18,290 nucleotides of DNA from UBA4717 sp045577925. GTDB lineage: Bacteria > Bacillota > Clostridia > Oscillospirales > CAG-272. Location of the stretch: the NCBI GenBank assembly GCA_045577925.1, contig JAZNJH010000013.1:1-18290 (forward strand), written 5' to 3'. Made by a program: the position numbers and the translations under genes. Shown here in pieces: positions 1 through 6,796 of the stretch. How positions within the stretch are numbered: position 1 is the first letter of the stretch; each line of letters begins with the position of its first letter. The notes under the pieces were generated by a model, which saw only the letters and a list, made by a program, of their open reading frames with translations, was not told the origin of the DNA and searched no databases.

Positions 1-708
1 GTTATTCCATGCTGCACCTGTTGTGTTTGATGTATAACTTGCGTTATCACCTGCAAAATGGAAGTGTTTGGGGTCTGTTTCCGTTGCAGCCTTGGTGCCC
101 TGATACAGGTTACCCTGCTTCTGAGAAAGTGTTTCGCCCGCAAAGATTACAGGTTCACCAACAACCTTAATAGCACCAGCAGCAGAAGCTGTTACGTTTG
201 CAGTTACGTCTGTAAGATCTGCTGTTTTTGCTTCAGAAGTAGTAAATGTGATATCGTATGTTGTATTTTCGGTTGCTACCGGTACTCTGAATTCAAACGT
301 CATAAGTGTGCCGGTGCTTGTGACATTTGTTTCAGACGTAGCTGCAACGTAAGCAACCTTATAGGGGTTTGCCGCGAGGTCTTCAGCTTCACTCGAGCTC
401 TGATTAACAAGCGCTGCATCAAGAGCTGCGTCTGTTGCGCTGAGAAGCTTGAGTTCTTCAGGGTATGCAAGATCGCCCTTAAGAGCTGCGAAGCCTGCGT
501 TAGCAGTAACTTTCAAATTTACTGTTGCGGTAAAATATTCACCGTCTGCATCGGTTGAAACTGTTCCATTGTTCATGTCGATGCTTACTGTATCAAGCGC
601 AAGAGCGATCGCGTCTTCTGCGCCAACAGAAACGGGAATCATACCAACGAGCATTACGATACAAAGAAGTATCGAAAGCGCGCGAGTTGCAAAATTTTTG
701 CAATTCAT
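1..708 (-). CDS. Secreted cohesin-like domain protein, 3' end outside window
   Basis: This is an open frame from ATG at 708 to the window edge, 236 codons with no stop, so the C-terminus lies outside. The start follows a strong AGGAGG site. Residues 1-30 form a signal peptide (basic N-terminus, hydrophobic LSILLCIVMLVGMI, then SVGA before E31). Residues ~35-185 look like a cohesin-type beta-sandwich: a DGEYFTATVNLKVTAN strand, GFAALKGDLAYP, and a FRVP...YDITFTTSEA ending. The domain aligns along its length with the N-terminus of the gene at 1460-5116 (shared NPYK, TGTLMT and FRVP). After it comes VIFAGETL...DPKHFHFAG, which resembles the start of the repeated module of the larger paralogue. 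The protein is probably exported and may bind a dockerin or other surface partner. Cohesin is a fold-level call; binding is inference. It is transcribed from its own promoter at 884-912. Confidence 0.8.
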   Translation of the reverse strand, partial: MNCKNFATRALSILLCIVMLVGMIPVSVGAEDAIALALDTVSIDMNNGTVSTDADGEYFTATVNLKVTANAGFAALKGDLAYPEELKLLSATDAALDAALVNQSSSEAEDLAANPYKVAYVAATSETNVTSTGTLMTFEFRVPVATENTTYDITFTTSEAKTADLTDVTANVTASAAGAIKVVGEPVIFAGETLSQKQGNLYQGTKAATETDPKHFHFAGDNASYTSNTTGAAWNN

Positions 709-883
709 GGTTTTTCCTCCTAATATAATATAAATGTTGGGTTTTCCGCAGTATTATGGATTTTCGCTCTGCTGCGGAGTGTACTTTTGCACGAAAAAAC
801 GAAGCCCTACGTTTGACAACTACCGACACTGTTGTCTTATGTAAGGCATGATCTTCCGCGTAAGGGTACTATTTGCTGAAATA
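709..883 (-). promoter_or_regulatory. Long 5' leader of the left cohesin-like gene
   Basis: About 165 nt lie between the predicted start of transcription (~877) and ATG 708. The leader can form GACAAC/GTTGTC (10-nt loop, 813-834) and TCCGCAG/CTGCGGA (745-778). It shares short blocks with the leader of the paralogue at 5117-5282: AATAGTA at 867-873, CAACAGTGT at 826-834 and GCAGCAG at 769-775. I recognise no known riboswitch core. Confidence 0.35.
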
Positions 884-912
884 ATTGTATCACATATTTT
901 ATTTTGTGTCAA
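884..912 (-). promoter_or_regulatory. Sigma-A promoter for the left cohesin-like gene
   Basis: On the minus strand a TTGACA box (907-912) is followed after exactly 17 bp by TACAAT (884-889). Both boxes are at or near consensus, and the promoter points at the CDS starting at 708. Confidence 0.8.
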
Positions 913-1124
913 TGATTTCAATAATTTTTGTAGATTATTACCAAACTTCGATTTTATTCTTTGGAGAAGGTGACAGTCGGGATATTTGCGAAATTAAGAA
1001 TATTCCGTTATAGATACGAAAATCGCCGATTAACGCAGGTGTGAGAAGTGGTATTGTAATAGTTTTCGAGATGATAGGATTGTTGAAATTGAACAATAGA
1101 CGTACGAAGCAATGTGCACATTTA
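913..1124. other. Intergenic stretch with nothing recognisable
   Basis: AT-rich sequence between the promoter at 884-912 and the inverted repeat beginning at 1125. A short minus-strand frame crosses it (1030-1275) but lacks a good ribosome site and runs through the repeat, so I do not call it a gene. No RNA structure or motif stands out. Confidence 0.4.
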
Positions 1125-1390
1125 GTAGGGACCGGCGTCCCCGACGGTCCGTTCGAAAGATTTGTGACATTTCATTTCGTTTTATAAAATCATTTAAGAG
1201 AGAGCTTGCCTCACCTAGAAGCCTTTGTAAACAAAGGCAGTAAAAGATGCCGTTAATGGCATGCTTGATAAACATACATCCTTTTTTTACAAATGTATTA
1301 AACCTTGTGTAGGGGAGGGTATTATTCTCCCGTTTGTCTAAAATGGTATTAATTCGTTTGAACCGGACCGTCGGGGACGCCGATCCCTAC
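1125..1390. repeat. Pair of 27-bp palindromic repeats in inverted orientation (REPIN-like)
   Basis: The left copy, 1125-1151 (begins GTAGGGACCG), and the right copy, 1364-1390 (reverse complement begins GTAGGGATCG), match at 26 of 27 bases. They flank 212 bp. Weaker similarity (GTTCRAA) continues inward. Each copy is itself palindromic (GGACCG...CGGTCC in the left copy), so single copies can fold and the pair can form one long hairpin. The interior holds a GCCTTTG/CAAAGGC stem-loop (1221-1238) and an ATGCC/GGCAT stem-loop near 1247-1265. No transposase is visible. The layout is that of a non-autonomous REP doublet. Whether other copies exist in the genome cannot be seen here. Confidence 0.65.
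1219..1245. repeat. Small hairpin repeat, copy 1
   Basis: A CTTTG-TAAA-CAAAG stem-loop inside the inverted-repeat element. A second copy with the same TAAA loop (CTTCG-TAAA-CGAAG) lies at 1390-1417, just outside it. The stems differ by paired changes that keep the base pairs. Confidence 0.4.
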
Positions 1391-1417
1391 AAGCCTTCGT
1401 AAACGAAGACTTTAAAA
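1390..1417. repeat. Small hairpin repeat, copy 2
   Basis: AAGCCTTCGTAAACGAAG and following bases resemble 1219-1245 in direct orientation, with a compensated base pair in the stem. It lies between the right arm of the inverted-repeat element and the terminator of the large secreted-protein gene. Confidence 0.4.
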
Positions 1418-1451
1418 CGAAACCAGGAGCAGACGGTTTCCAGTCTGCTCC
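1412..1451 (-). terminator. Intrinsic terminator of the large cohesin-like gene
   Basis: On the minus strand the stem GGAGCAGAC/GTCTGCTCC (1443-1451 with 1426-1434, 8-nt loop) is followed by TGGTTTCGTTTT. It begins 8 nt after the stop codon of the CDS at 1460-5116. Confidence 0.8.
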
Positions 1452-1459
1452 CTTGTTTG

Positions 1460-4400
1460 TTATTCTGTAATCTCTTCCGTCGATTCTTCTGTCGGTTCTG
1501 CCTCGGGTTCTGCCTCGGGTTCTGCCGCAGACTCTGCTTCAGGCTCTGCTTCGGGCTCTGCCGCAGGCTCTGCCTCGGGCTCTGCCGCAGGTTCTGCTTC
1601 GGGCTCTGCCGCAGGCTCTGCTTCGGGCTCTGCGTTTGCATTAGTTCCAAGTGTAACGTCATCAAACGTTGCCGCCTGTGCCATTTCCTCTGTTGGGAAG
1701 AAGCCGATATAAGCTATATCAACATACGTTGCTGTGGAATTATTATTGAAATATGCTGACGCCGTAAGCTGTCTGAGCTTAACCGAGCTTGTAAACTTAT
1801 TTGTGCGGTTTGCATCTGCTATGATATAACCCCACTCGCCATCTGCAGTTGCAGGATATGACGAAGCAAGCGGATTCAGGGTGATCTCGTTCCAGTTTGT
1901 TGCAACAACCTTGAAATTGGGTACTGCAAGTGTGGTGTTGCCCTCTTCATCCGTTACAGTTCCGTCGGTTCTGTAATATATCTTGACATAGGGATGCTCG
2001 TGTATATCCTGATATCCTATCGTTTGAGTTGTCGAGGATTTCCATTCAATCGTGGGAATATTTGACGAAGATGTCCATGTGCTTGTCATATGATAGAGAC
2101 GCGGATCTGTTGCCGTCGCCGCTGTGGGTCTGACATAGTAGTATATACTATATGCAGATACAGGATCAATAAGAGTTGAGCCGCTAAAGATTATAGGTGC
2201 AAGAGTAAAGTCCGCATAAAGGGTCGTGTCGGAATTTATCGGTGTGCCTTCTGCCACGGTGTTACCCTGCGCATCCACCCATCCGTTAAACTGCGCGCCG
2301 TACTTTGTGGGCTCAGTATCGGGATATACGAGTCCTGCACCACTCTGCCATATATCCTGAGTTGCGAACGTTTCGCCCTCAACTTCAAATGTTACGGTAA
2401 GCTCGGGACCAAACGTTGCCGCCTGCGCCATTTCCTCCGTCGGGAAGAAGCCGATATAAGCTATATCAACGTATGTTGCTGTGGAATTATTATTGAAGTA
2501 CGATGACGCTGTAAGCTGTCTGAGCTTAACCGAGCTTGTAAACATGTTCGTCCGGTTCGCATTTGCTATGATATATCCCCACTCGCCCTCTGCAGTTGCA
2601 GGGCTTGATGAAGCAAGCGGATTTAATGTAAGCTCATTCCAGTTAGTTGCAATAGCCTTGAAATTGGGTGTTGCAAGTGTGGTGTTACCCTCTTCATCGG
2701 TTACAGTTCCGTCGGTTCTGTAATATATCTTGACAAATGAATGTTCAGAAATATCCTGATATCCTATCGTCTGAGTTGATGAAGATTTCCACTCAATAGT
2801 CGGGATATTTGACGAAGATGTCCATGTGCTTGTCATATGATAATGGCGCGGAGCCGAAGCCGTTGCGGCTGTCGGTCTGACATAGTAGTATATACTATAT
2901 GCAGATACGGGATCGATAAGAGTCGAGCCGCTAAAGATTATAGGTGCAAGACTAAAGTTTGCATAAAGCGTTGTATTTGCCGTGATTATCGTTCCTTCAG
3001 GTACTACGTTCCCGTCCGCGTCTGCCCAATACTCAAATACCGAACCGGGCTTTGTTGGAGAGGTTTCGGGATATACAAGCCGGCCGCCTGCATTTACTGT
3101 GACAATATCACCGTAGGTTTCACCGTTTGCAATAAACGTCACTGTAAACTGATCTGTAAATTCAGCGTTCACTGTAGTATCTGCCGTAATAGATGTACCC
3201 TCAGCAATGCTCCAGCCTGTAAAGGTGTAGCCTTCCTTAACAGGTTCCGTCTCGGGATACACGAGAGCTACTCCACTCTGCCAGATATCCTGCGTTGCAT
3301 ACGTTACGCCGTCAACTGCAAAGGTCACCGTATACTCAGGCTCAAAGGTTGCAGCTGCAGCATCTTCTGCAGTGGGGAAGAAGCCGATATATGCAATATC
3401 AAGATAGTTATCCGAGCCCTGAGTCAGGAATGACTGTGCATCGATAGTACGAAGTTTAACGCTTTCGGTAAACAGGTTCGTTCTGTTAGCATCCGCGATA
3501 ACGTATCCCCACTCACCTGCTGACGTTGCCGGACTTGACAAGGTATGCGGTGTAAGAGACAACGTGTTCCAATTCGACGCCGTTGCCGTGAGAACAGGTG
3601 TTGCAAGACTTCCGTCCGTTGTAACGTCCGTTCGGTAATATACTTTTACTATGGGAAAATCTGATATGTCAAGTGTAGGGCCGGTCCACTGTATAGTCGG
3701 TAGATTTGTTGCACTTGTACCGGTCTGGTAATTTCCCGTCATATGGTAAAGCCTCGGATCTGATCCTACTGCAGACGTGGGCCTTACGTAATAATAAATA
3801 TTGTATGCGGATACAGGGTCAATCAGGCTCTGTCCACTGTAAATCATCGGTTCATCATAGAGTGCGTTTACAGTAATATCTTCTGTAACAGAAGTACCCT
3901 CGGAAACGCTCCATCCTGCGAATACAACACCCTGCTTTGTTGGGTCTGTTTCAGGATATACGAGTTCTACGCCGTATTCCCATGCTTGTTGTGTTGCATA
4001 CGTTTGATTATCCGAAACGAAGGTTACCGTATATACCGGCTCAAAGGTTGCGGCCTGTGCATCCGCAACTGTTGCAAAGAAGCCAACGTATGCGATATCA
4101 AAGTATTCGCCCGTTGTCATATTTGCTTTTGCAAATTCGCCCTGCGGTATAAATCCGTATACGGAATTTGCAAGATAATAGTCGTTTGCGCTATCGCCGA
4201 GGTCGTATATTCCGTATCCCCATTCTCCAGCTACCGTCGGGAACGCTGAGCTTGCCGAAATATTTCCGATCGTTTCTTCTATATCACCTGAGGACGAATA
4301 ACTTGCGGTCATTGACGTCATTTGCGCAAGGGTATTATCCTCATTAATTATATTCGTTCTGTAATATATTTTTACAATAGGATAAGAAGCTGCGCTTGCC

Positions 4401-5116
4401 GCAGGGGTAATACCCGTTCTTGTTGATGCGTCAGCCATACCGTGACGAACGTATGCAGGATCAGAACCGGAAGCGGCTGTAACGGCAGTTTCTGCATCAA
4501 GATATTTGGTAAATGCGGATGCATTTCTGTATATCAGAGCTTCGCCTGTAATACTTATCTTGCCCTGAGTCAGCACAATGTCTGATGTTATATCCGCGTA
4601 GTCAGCATCTATTGCTTCCGTTGGAGTAAACGTGATCTCATAATCTCCAACAGATACATTTTCAGGCACTCTGAAATTAAGCGTCATAAGCGTGCCTGTA
4701 TTTGTTATATCATTTTCTGAAATTCCTGCGGCATAAGCGATCTTATACGGATTACGCGCAAGCTCTGCAGCCGTATCAGGACTCAGGTTATTAAGCAGTG
4801 TGTTATCATTAAGGGTGCCGTCAACTGCTTCTATAAGGGTAATTCCCTGCGGATAGGCAAGGTTTCCCTTCAGGCATATAAAACCCGGATTAGAAGCAAC
4901 GTTTATGTCAACACTCGCAATGTAGTATTTTCCGGCATCATCAGTATAAAGGGGCGCGGCAGACTTATTTACCGTTTCCGTTTCAACTGAAATTACAATG
5001 CCGTTGTTCGGGGTTTGCGACTCATCTGCATAGGTACAGTATGACATCGCAGACAGGAGCGTTGTAATACATACAAGAATTACAAGAAATCGCCCGGTCA
5101 TAGTTTTAAGATTCAT
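1460..5116 (-). CDS. Secreted multidomain protein: cohesin-like domain, four unnamed modules, four InlB-type repeats, acidic tail
   Basis: 1218 aa. I start at ATG 5116 because AGGAGG sits 7 nt upstream (5124-5129); the open frame continues 13 codons further without a better site. Residues 1-30 are a signal peptide. Residues ~35-190 are cohesin-like (FICLKGNLAYP, FRVPENVSVGDYEITF). Then modules alternate. Unnamed module A lies at ~195-358, 424-592, 725-903 and 974-1151, marked by IYYYVRPT (copies 2-4), IYYRT or VYYRT, GEWGY and DIAYIGFF. InlB B-repeat-like units (Flg_new type: VTF, LVYPET, GW, TLYA) lie at ~362-422, 594-655, 656-722 and 905-971. Residues ~1162-1218 are a Glu/Pro/Ala tail. There is no LPxTG, dockerin, SLH or C-terminal membrane helix, so surface attachment is not explained. 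The InlB units suggest an extended rod; module A could be a carbohydrate- or protein-binding sandwich. Function is unknown; a scaffold or adhesin role is inference. It is paralogous to the gene at 1-708. Confidence 0.85.
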   Translation of the reverse strand: MNLKTMTGRFLVILVCITTLLSAMSYCTYADESQTPNNGIVISVETETVNKSAAPLYTDDAGKYYIASVDINVASNPGFICLKGNLAYPQGITLIEAVDGTLNDNTLLNNLSPDTAAELARNPYKIAYAAGISENDITNTGTLMTLNFRVPENVSVGDYEITFTPTEAIDADYADITSDIVLTQGKISITGEALIYRNASAFTKYLDAETAVTAASGSDPAYVRHGMADASTRTGITPAASAASYPIVKIYYRTNIINEDNTLAQMTSMTASYSSSGDIEETIGNISASSAFPTVAGEWGYGIYDLGDSANDYYLANSVYGFIPQGEFAKANMTTGEYFDIAYVGFFATVADAQAATFEPVYTVTFVSDNQTYATQQAWEYGVELVYPETDPTKQGVVFAGWSVSEGTSVTEDITVNALYDEPMIYSGQSLIDPVSAYNIYYYVRPTSAVGSDPRLYHMTGNYQTGTSATNLPTIQWTGPTLDISDFPIVKVYYRTDVTTDGSLATPVLTATASNWNTLSLTPHTLSSPATSAGEWGYVIADANRTNLFTESVKLRTIDAQSFLTQGSDNYLDIAYIGFFPTAEDAAAATFEPEYTVTFAVDGVTYATQDIWQSGVALVYPETEPVKEGYTFTGWSIAEGTSITADTTVNAEFTDQFTVTFIANGETYGDIVTVNAGGRLVYPETSPTKPGSVFEYWADADGNVVPEGTIITANTTLYANFSLAPIIFSGSTLIDPVSAYSIYYYVRPTAATASAPRHYHMTSTWTSSSNIPTIEWKSSSTQTIGYQDISEHSFVKIYYRTDGTVTDEEGNTTLATPNFKAIATNWNELTLNPLASSSPATAEGEWGYIIANANRTNMFTSSVKLRQLTASSYFNNNSTATYVDIAYIGFFPTEEMAQAATFGPELTVTFEVEGETFATQDIWQSGAGLVYPDTEPTKYGAQFNGWVDAQGNTVAEGTPINSDTTLYADFTLAPIIFSGSTLIDPVSAYSIYYYVRPTAATATDPRLYHMTSTWTSSSNIPTIEWKSSTTQTIGYQDIHEHPYVKIYYRTDGTVTDEEGNTTLAVPNFKVVATNWNEITLNPLASSYPATADGEWGYIIADANRTNKFTSSVKLRQLTASAYFNNNSTATYVDIAYIGFFPTEEMAQAATFDDVTLGTNANAEPEAEPAAEPEAEPAAEPEAEPAAEPEAEPEAESAAEPEAEPEAEPTEESTEEITE
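1493..1630 (-). repeat. Coding tandem repeat for the acidic EPEAEPAA tail
   Basis: A short-unit tandem repeat (24-bp period, degenerating to 12 bp) encodes EPEAEPAA-type units near the C-terminus of the large secreted protein. On the plus strand it reads as alternating GGCTCTGCTTCG and GGCTCTGCCGCA. Such arrays readily change copy number by slippage. Confidence 0.8.
1664..2220 (-). repeat. Long direct repeat, copy encoding module A4
   Basis: This segment matches 2411-2967 at a constant offset of 747 bp (249 codons, in frame). It encodes the fourth ~178-residue module. The encoded modules differ at about 16 of 178 residues by my count, far fewer than either differs from the other two modules, indicating a recent internal duplication or gene conversion. 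Confidence 0.85.
2411..2967 (-). repeat. Long direct repeat, copy encoding module A3
   Basis: Partner of 1664-2220. It includes the conserved segments for DIAYIGFFPTEE, GEWGYII and IYYYVRPTAA. The intervening 2221-2410 encodes the fourth InlB-type repeat, so the duplicated block was probably module plus linker. Confidence 0.85.
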
Positions 5117-5282
5117 AAATTTTCCTCCTGAATATGTTTTTGAAGATTTCACCAACTGCTGCTTTTGGGGAAAACGTTATCGTTGCGCCGTATGCCCGCC
5201 ACGACAATGAAAATCTTAAGCAACAGTCAAAAAATAACAGTGTTGGAAATGCTTACGCATCAGCCATACTATTATTACTGTA
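5117..5282 (-). promoter_or_regulatory. Long 5' leader of the large cohesin-like gene
   Basis: About 160 nt lie between the predicted transcription start (~5276) and ATG 5116. The leader contains ATGC-GTAA-GCAT, a short stem closed by a GNRA-type tetraloop (5249-5260), and CAACA...TGTTG. Blocks shared with the leader at 709-883 are AATAGTA (5267-5273), CAACACTGT (5237-5245) and GCAGCAG (5156-5162), in the same order. No known riboswitch is recognised. Confidence 0.35.
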
Positions 5283-5311
5283 ATTTTAGCATATTCATCA
5301 ATTTTTGTCAA
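5283..5311 (-). promoter_or_regulatory. Sigma-A promoter for the large cohesin-like gene
   Basis: On the minus strand TTGACA (5306-5311), a 17-bp spacer and TAAAAT (5283-5288). It has the same spacing and quality as the promoter of the paralogue at 884-912. Confidence 0.8.
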
Positions 5312-5431
5312 CGGTTTTTAATAATTTTGTGAATTTTGTACATTTTTAGACGGATATTTTTAGCAAATGATTTATACAGGCCATTATTGTAATCAACTTA
5401 TATTATAAAATCGGACATTGCAAAAATAAGC

Positions 5432-5464
5432 AAACATCCCGACAGAATTTCTGCCGGGATGTTT
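5432..5464 (-). terminator. Intrinsic terminator of the ATP-grasp/PHP/deacetylase operon
   Basis: AAACATCCCGGCAGAA pairs with TTCTGTCGGGATGTTT (about 15 bp with one G-T position). On the minus strand it is followed by GCTTATTTTTG. It begins 3 nt beyond the stop codon of the deacetylase gene. Confidence 0.85.
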
Positions 5465-5467
5465 CAG

Positions 5468-6784
5468 TTATGCTTTAATTTCTTTGTTTTGATATATATC
5501 GCAATATTCTTCAAGCACTTCGGATCTTGCAAATCCGTTTGTGTTTTTGTGCAAATTTTTGCCGATCGAAAATTCGGTTAAGATATCGCTTCCCTTTGCA
5601 TGAGGATTTATGTGTTTTTCTCTCTTCGCGTATTCGAGCGCCGCATCATATTCGCTTATAAACTTTCCTGTATGTTTTATCTTATCAATGCGCTCATTCA
5701 CCGCAATTCCTTTCGGGCACACGAGCATTGCATACTCGTAATTAGTCATTTTATTTTCAAGTCTCAGAGTGTTATCGGTATAGGCTATGGCATGATCCGT
5801 CGCAAGCTCTGCAAGCTTATCAAGATACGGGTATTCTCTGCCGACGTCGGCAAATGGCGATTCTTTCATCATCTCGCTCACACTCATTACCGTATATCCG
5901 TAAGACGCGAGTATTTCAAGCTGTTTTTCAAGCGCATATGCAACGGGTGTACGCTTTGCCATATTGTAGCCGTCTTTACCAAAGATTATCTGTCCGCACA
6001 GTGCATCGGGGTCAGCTTCAAGTTCGTTTTTTATAACATTTACCATTGCCTCACTCTCTCTGTCTGCAGCAACGTTTTCGTCTGTACTAATGTCGGGTAG
6101 CCAACCGCCTCCGTCAAAGGATGCCGCCATATAGCCGTAGCTAATCAGCGAATATGCATCGTAGCTTGTAAATCCGCCATCTATTTTATCAACGTAATGC
6201 GGCGGTCTTGAAAGCTTTATTTCATAGTCAAAGTTGTTTTTTATGTAGTCATGGAGTTTTAAAAGGTCCTCGCATACCTCATCAATGCCTTTAAAATGCT
6301 CACGCGCGCCATACACGAACGGTTTTTTACCGAATATGATATGTCTGTATCCGTGATTTGCGAGCTCGTGCCCTTCGTCAAGCATACGTTTTACGATGTG
6401 GTGGGCGTGAATTGCTCCGCCGTACATGTCTGCGTTTATATCGGGATAGTGGTCGAATTTTACTCCGCCCCATGATGCTGTACCAAGCTTTCCTGCTTTA
6501 TCGGGGTAGTTATGCTCTGTACTACCAACTATATCAAAGGTAGCATGCGCATTATATTTTGAAAGTGCGTCGAGGATAAGATCTGTCATCGCTCGCCCGC
6601 CTGCTCTGTCGGGAGAGGCAGGCATATTCATCGGTCCGTCGTCAAAGGTCATCGCGCATATTCTTTTGTCGGTTTTTATGCGCTCAATTCTGCGAGTGTA
6701 GCTGACTCTGTGCTCAGCGTTTATAAGTCCCGCTTTTTTTAATAGCTTTTTAGCGGCTTTGCCTGCTTTTACGACTATTGACAT
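5468..6784 (-). CDS. NodB-family polysaccharide deacetylase-like protein with C-terminal SLH-like segment
   Basis: 438 aa, start ATG 6784 with GGAG upstream. The NodB homology region spans residues ~40-300. The metal/catalytic motif TFDDGP is at 46-51, the metal-binding HxxxH at H144/H148 (NHGYRH), and RPP at 193-195. Known members are metal-dependent N- or O-deacetylases of cell-wall or other glycans. Odd features: there is no signal peptide or membrane helix, only a short basic amphipathic N-terminus (VKAGKAAKKLLKKAG). The PHP gene ends 12 nt upstream, so no longer exported form can start there. Residues ~309-356 (FADV...AYTDNTLR...MTNYEYAMLV) resemble a degenerate SLH domain. The remaining C-terminus is unrecognised. 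It is last in the operon, directly before the terminator. The substrate is unknown; I infer a cytoplasmic or inner-membrane-face substrate. Confidence 0.85.
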   Translation of the reverse strand: MSIVVKAGKAAKKLLKKAGLINAEHRVSYTRRIERIKTDKRICAMTFDDGPMNMPASPDRAGGRAMTDLILDALSKYNAHATFDIVGSTEHNYPDKAGKLGTASWGGVKFDHYPDINADMYGGAIHAHHIVKRMLDEGHELANHGYRHIIFGKKPFVYGAREHFKGIDEVCEDLLKLHDYIKNNFDYEIKLSRPPHYVDKIDGGFTSYDAYSLISYGYMAASFDGGGWLPDISTDENVAADRESEAMVNVIKNELEADPDALCGQIIFGKDGYNMAKRTPVAYALEKQLEILASYGYTVMSVSEMMKESPFADVGREYPYLDKLAELATDHAIAYTDNTLRLENKMTNYEYAMLVCPKGIAVNERIDKIKHTGKFISEYDAALEYAKREKHINPHAKGSDILTEFSIGKNLHKNTNGFARSEVLEEYCDIYQNKEIKA

Positions 6785-6796
6785 ATTTTTCTCCGT

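Noticed and set aside
58..558. Plus-strand open frame of 166 codons
   Set aside because: Antisense to the signal-peptide/cohesin-like CDS on the minus strand; Cys-rich nonsense translation and no ribosome site.
709..883. Cyclic-di-GMP or other known riboswitch in the leader
   Set aside because: The conserved cores I know (for example GEMM-I) are not found; only simple hairpins and blocks shared with the second leader are visible.
1030..1275. Minus-strand frame of 81 codons between the paralogues
   Set aside because: Runs through the palindromic repeat and hairpin, has no convincing ribosome site and no domain; most likely a translation of repeat DNA.
1493..1630. Possible CRISPR-like array
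   Set aside because: Units are contiguous without unique spacers and encode an in-frame protein tail.
1457..1759. Plus-strand frame with a Cys/Leu/Arg-rich repetitive product
   Set aside because: It is the antisense of the Glu/Pro/Ala tandem repeat; periodicity comes from the repeat, not from a real protein.
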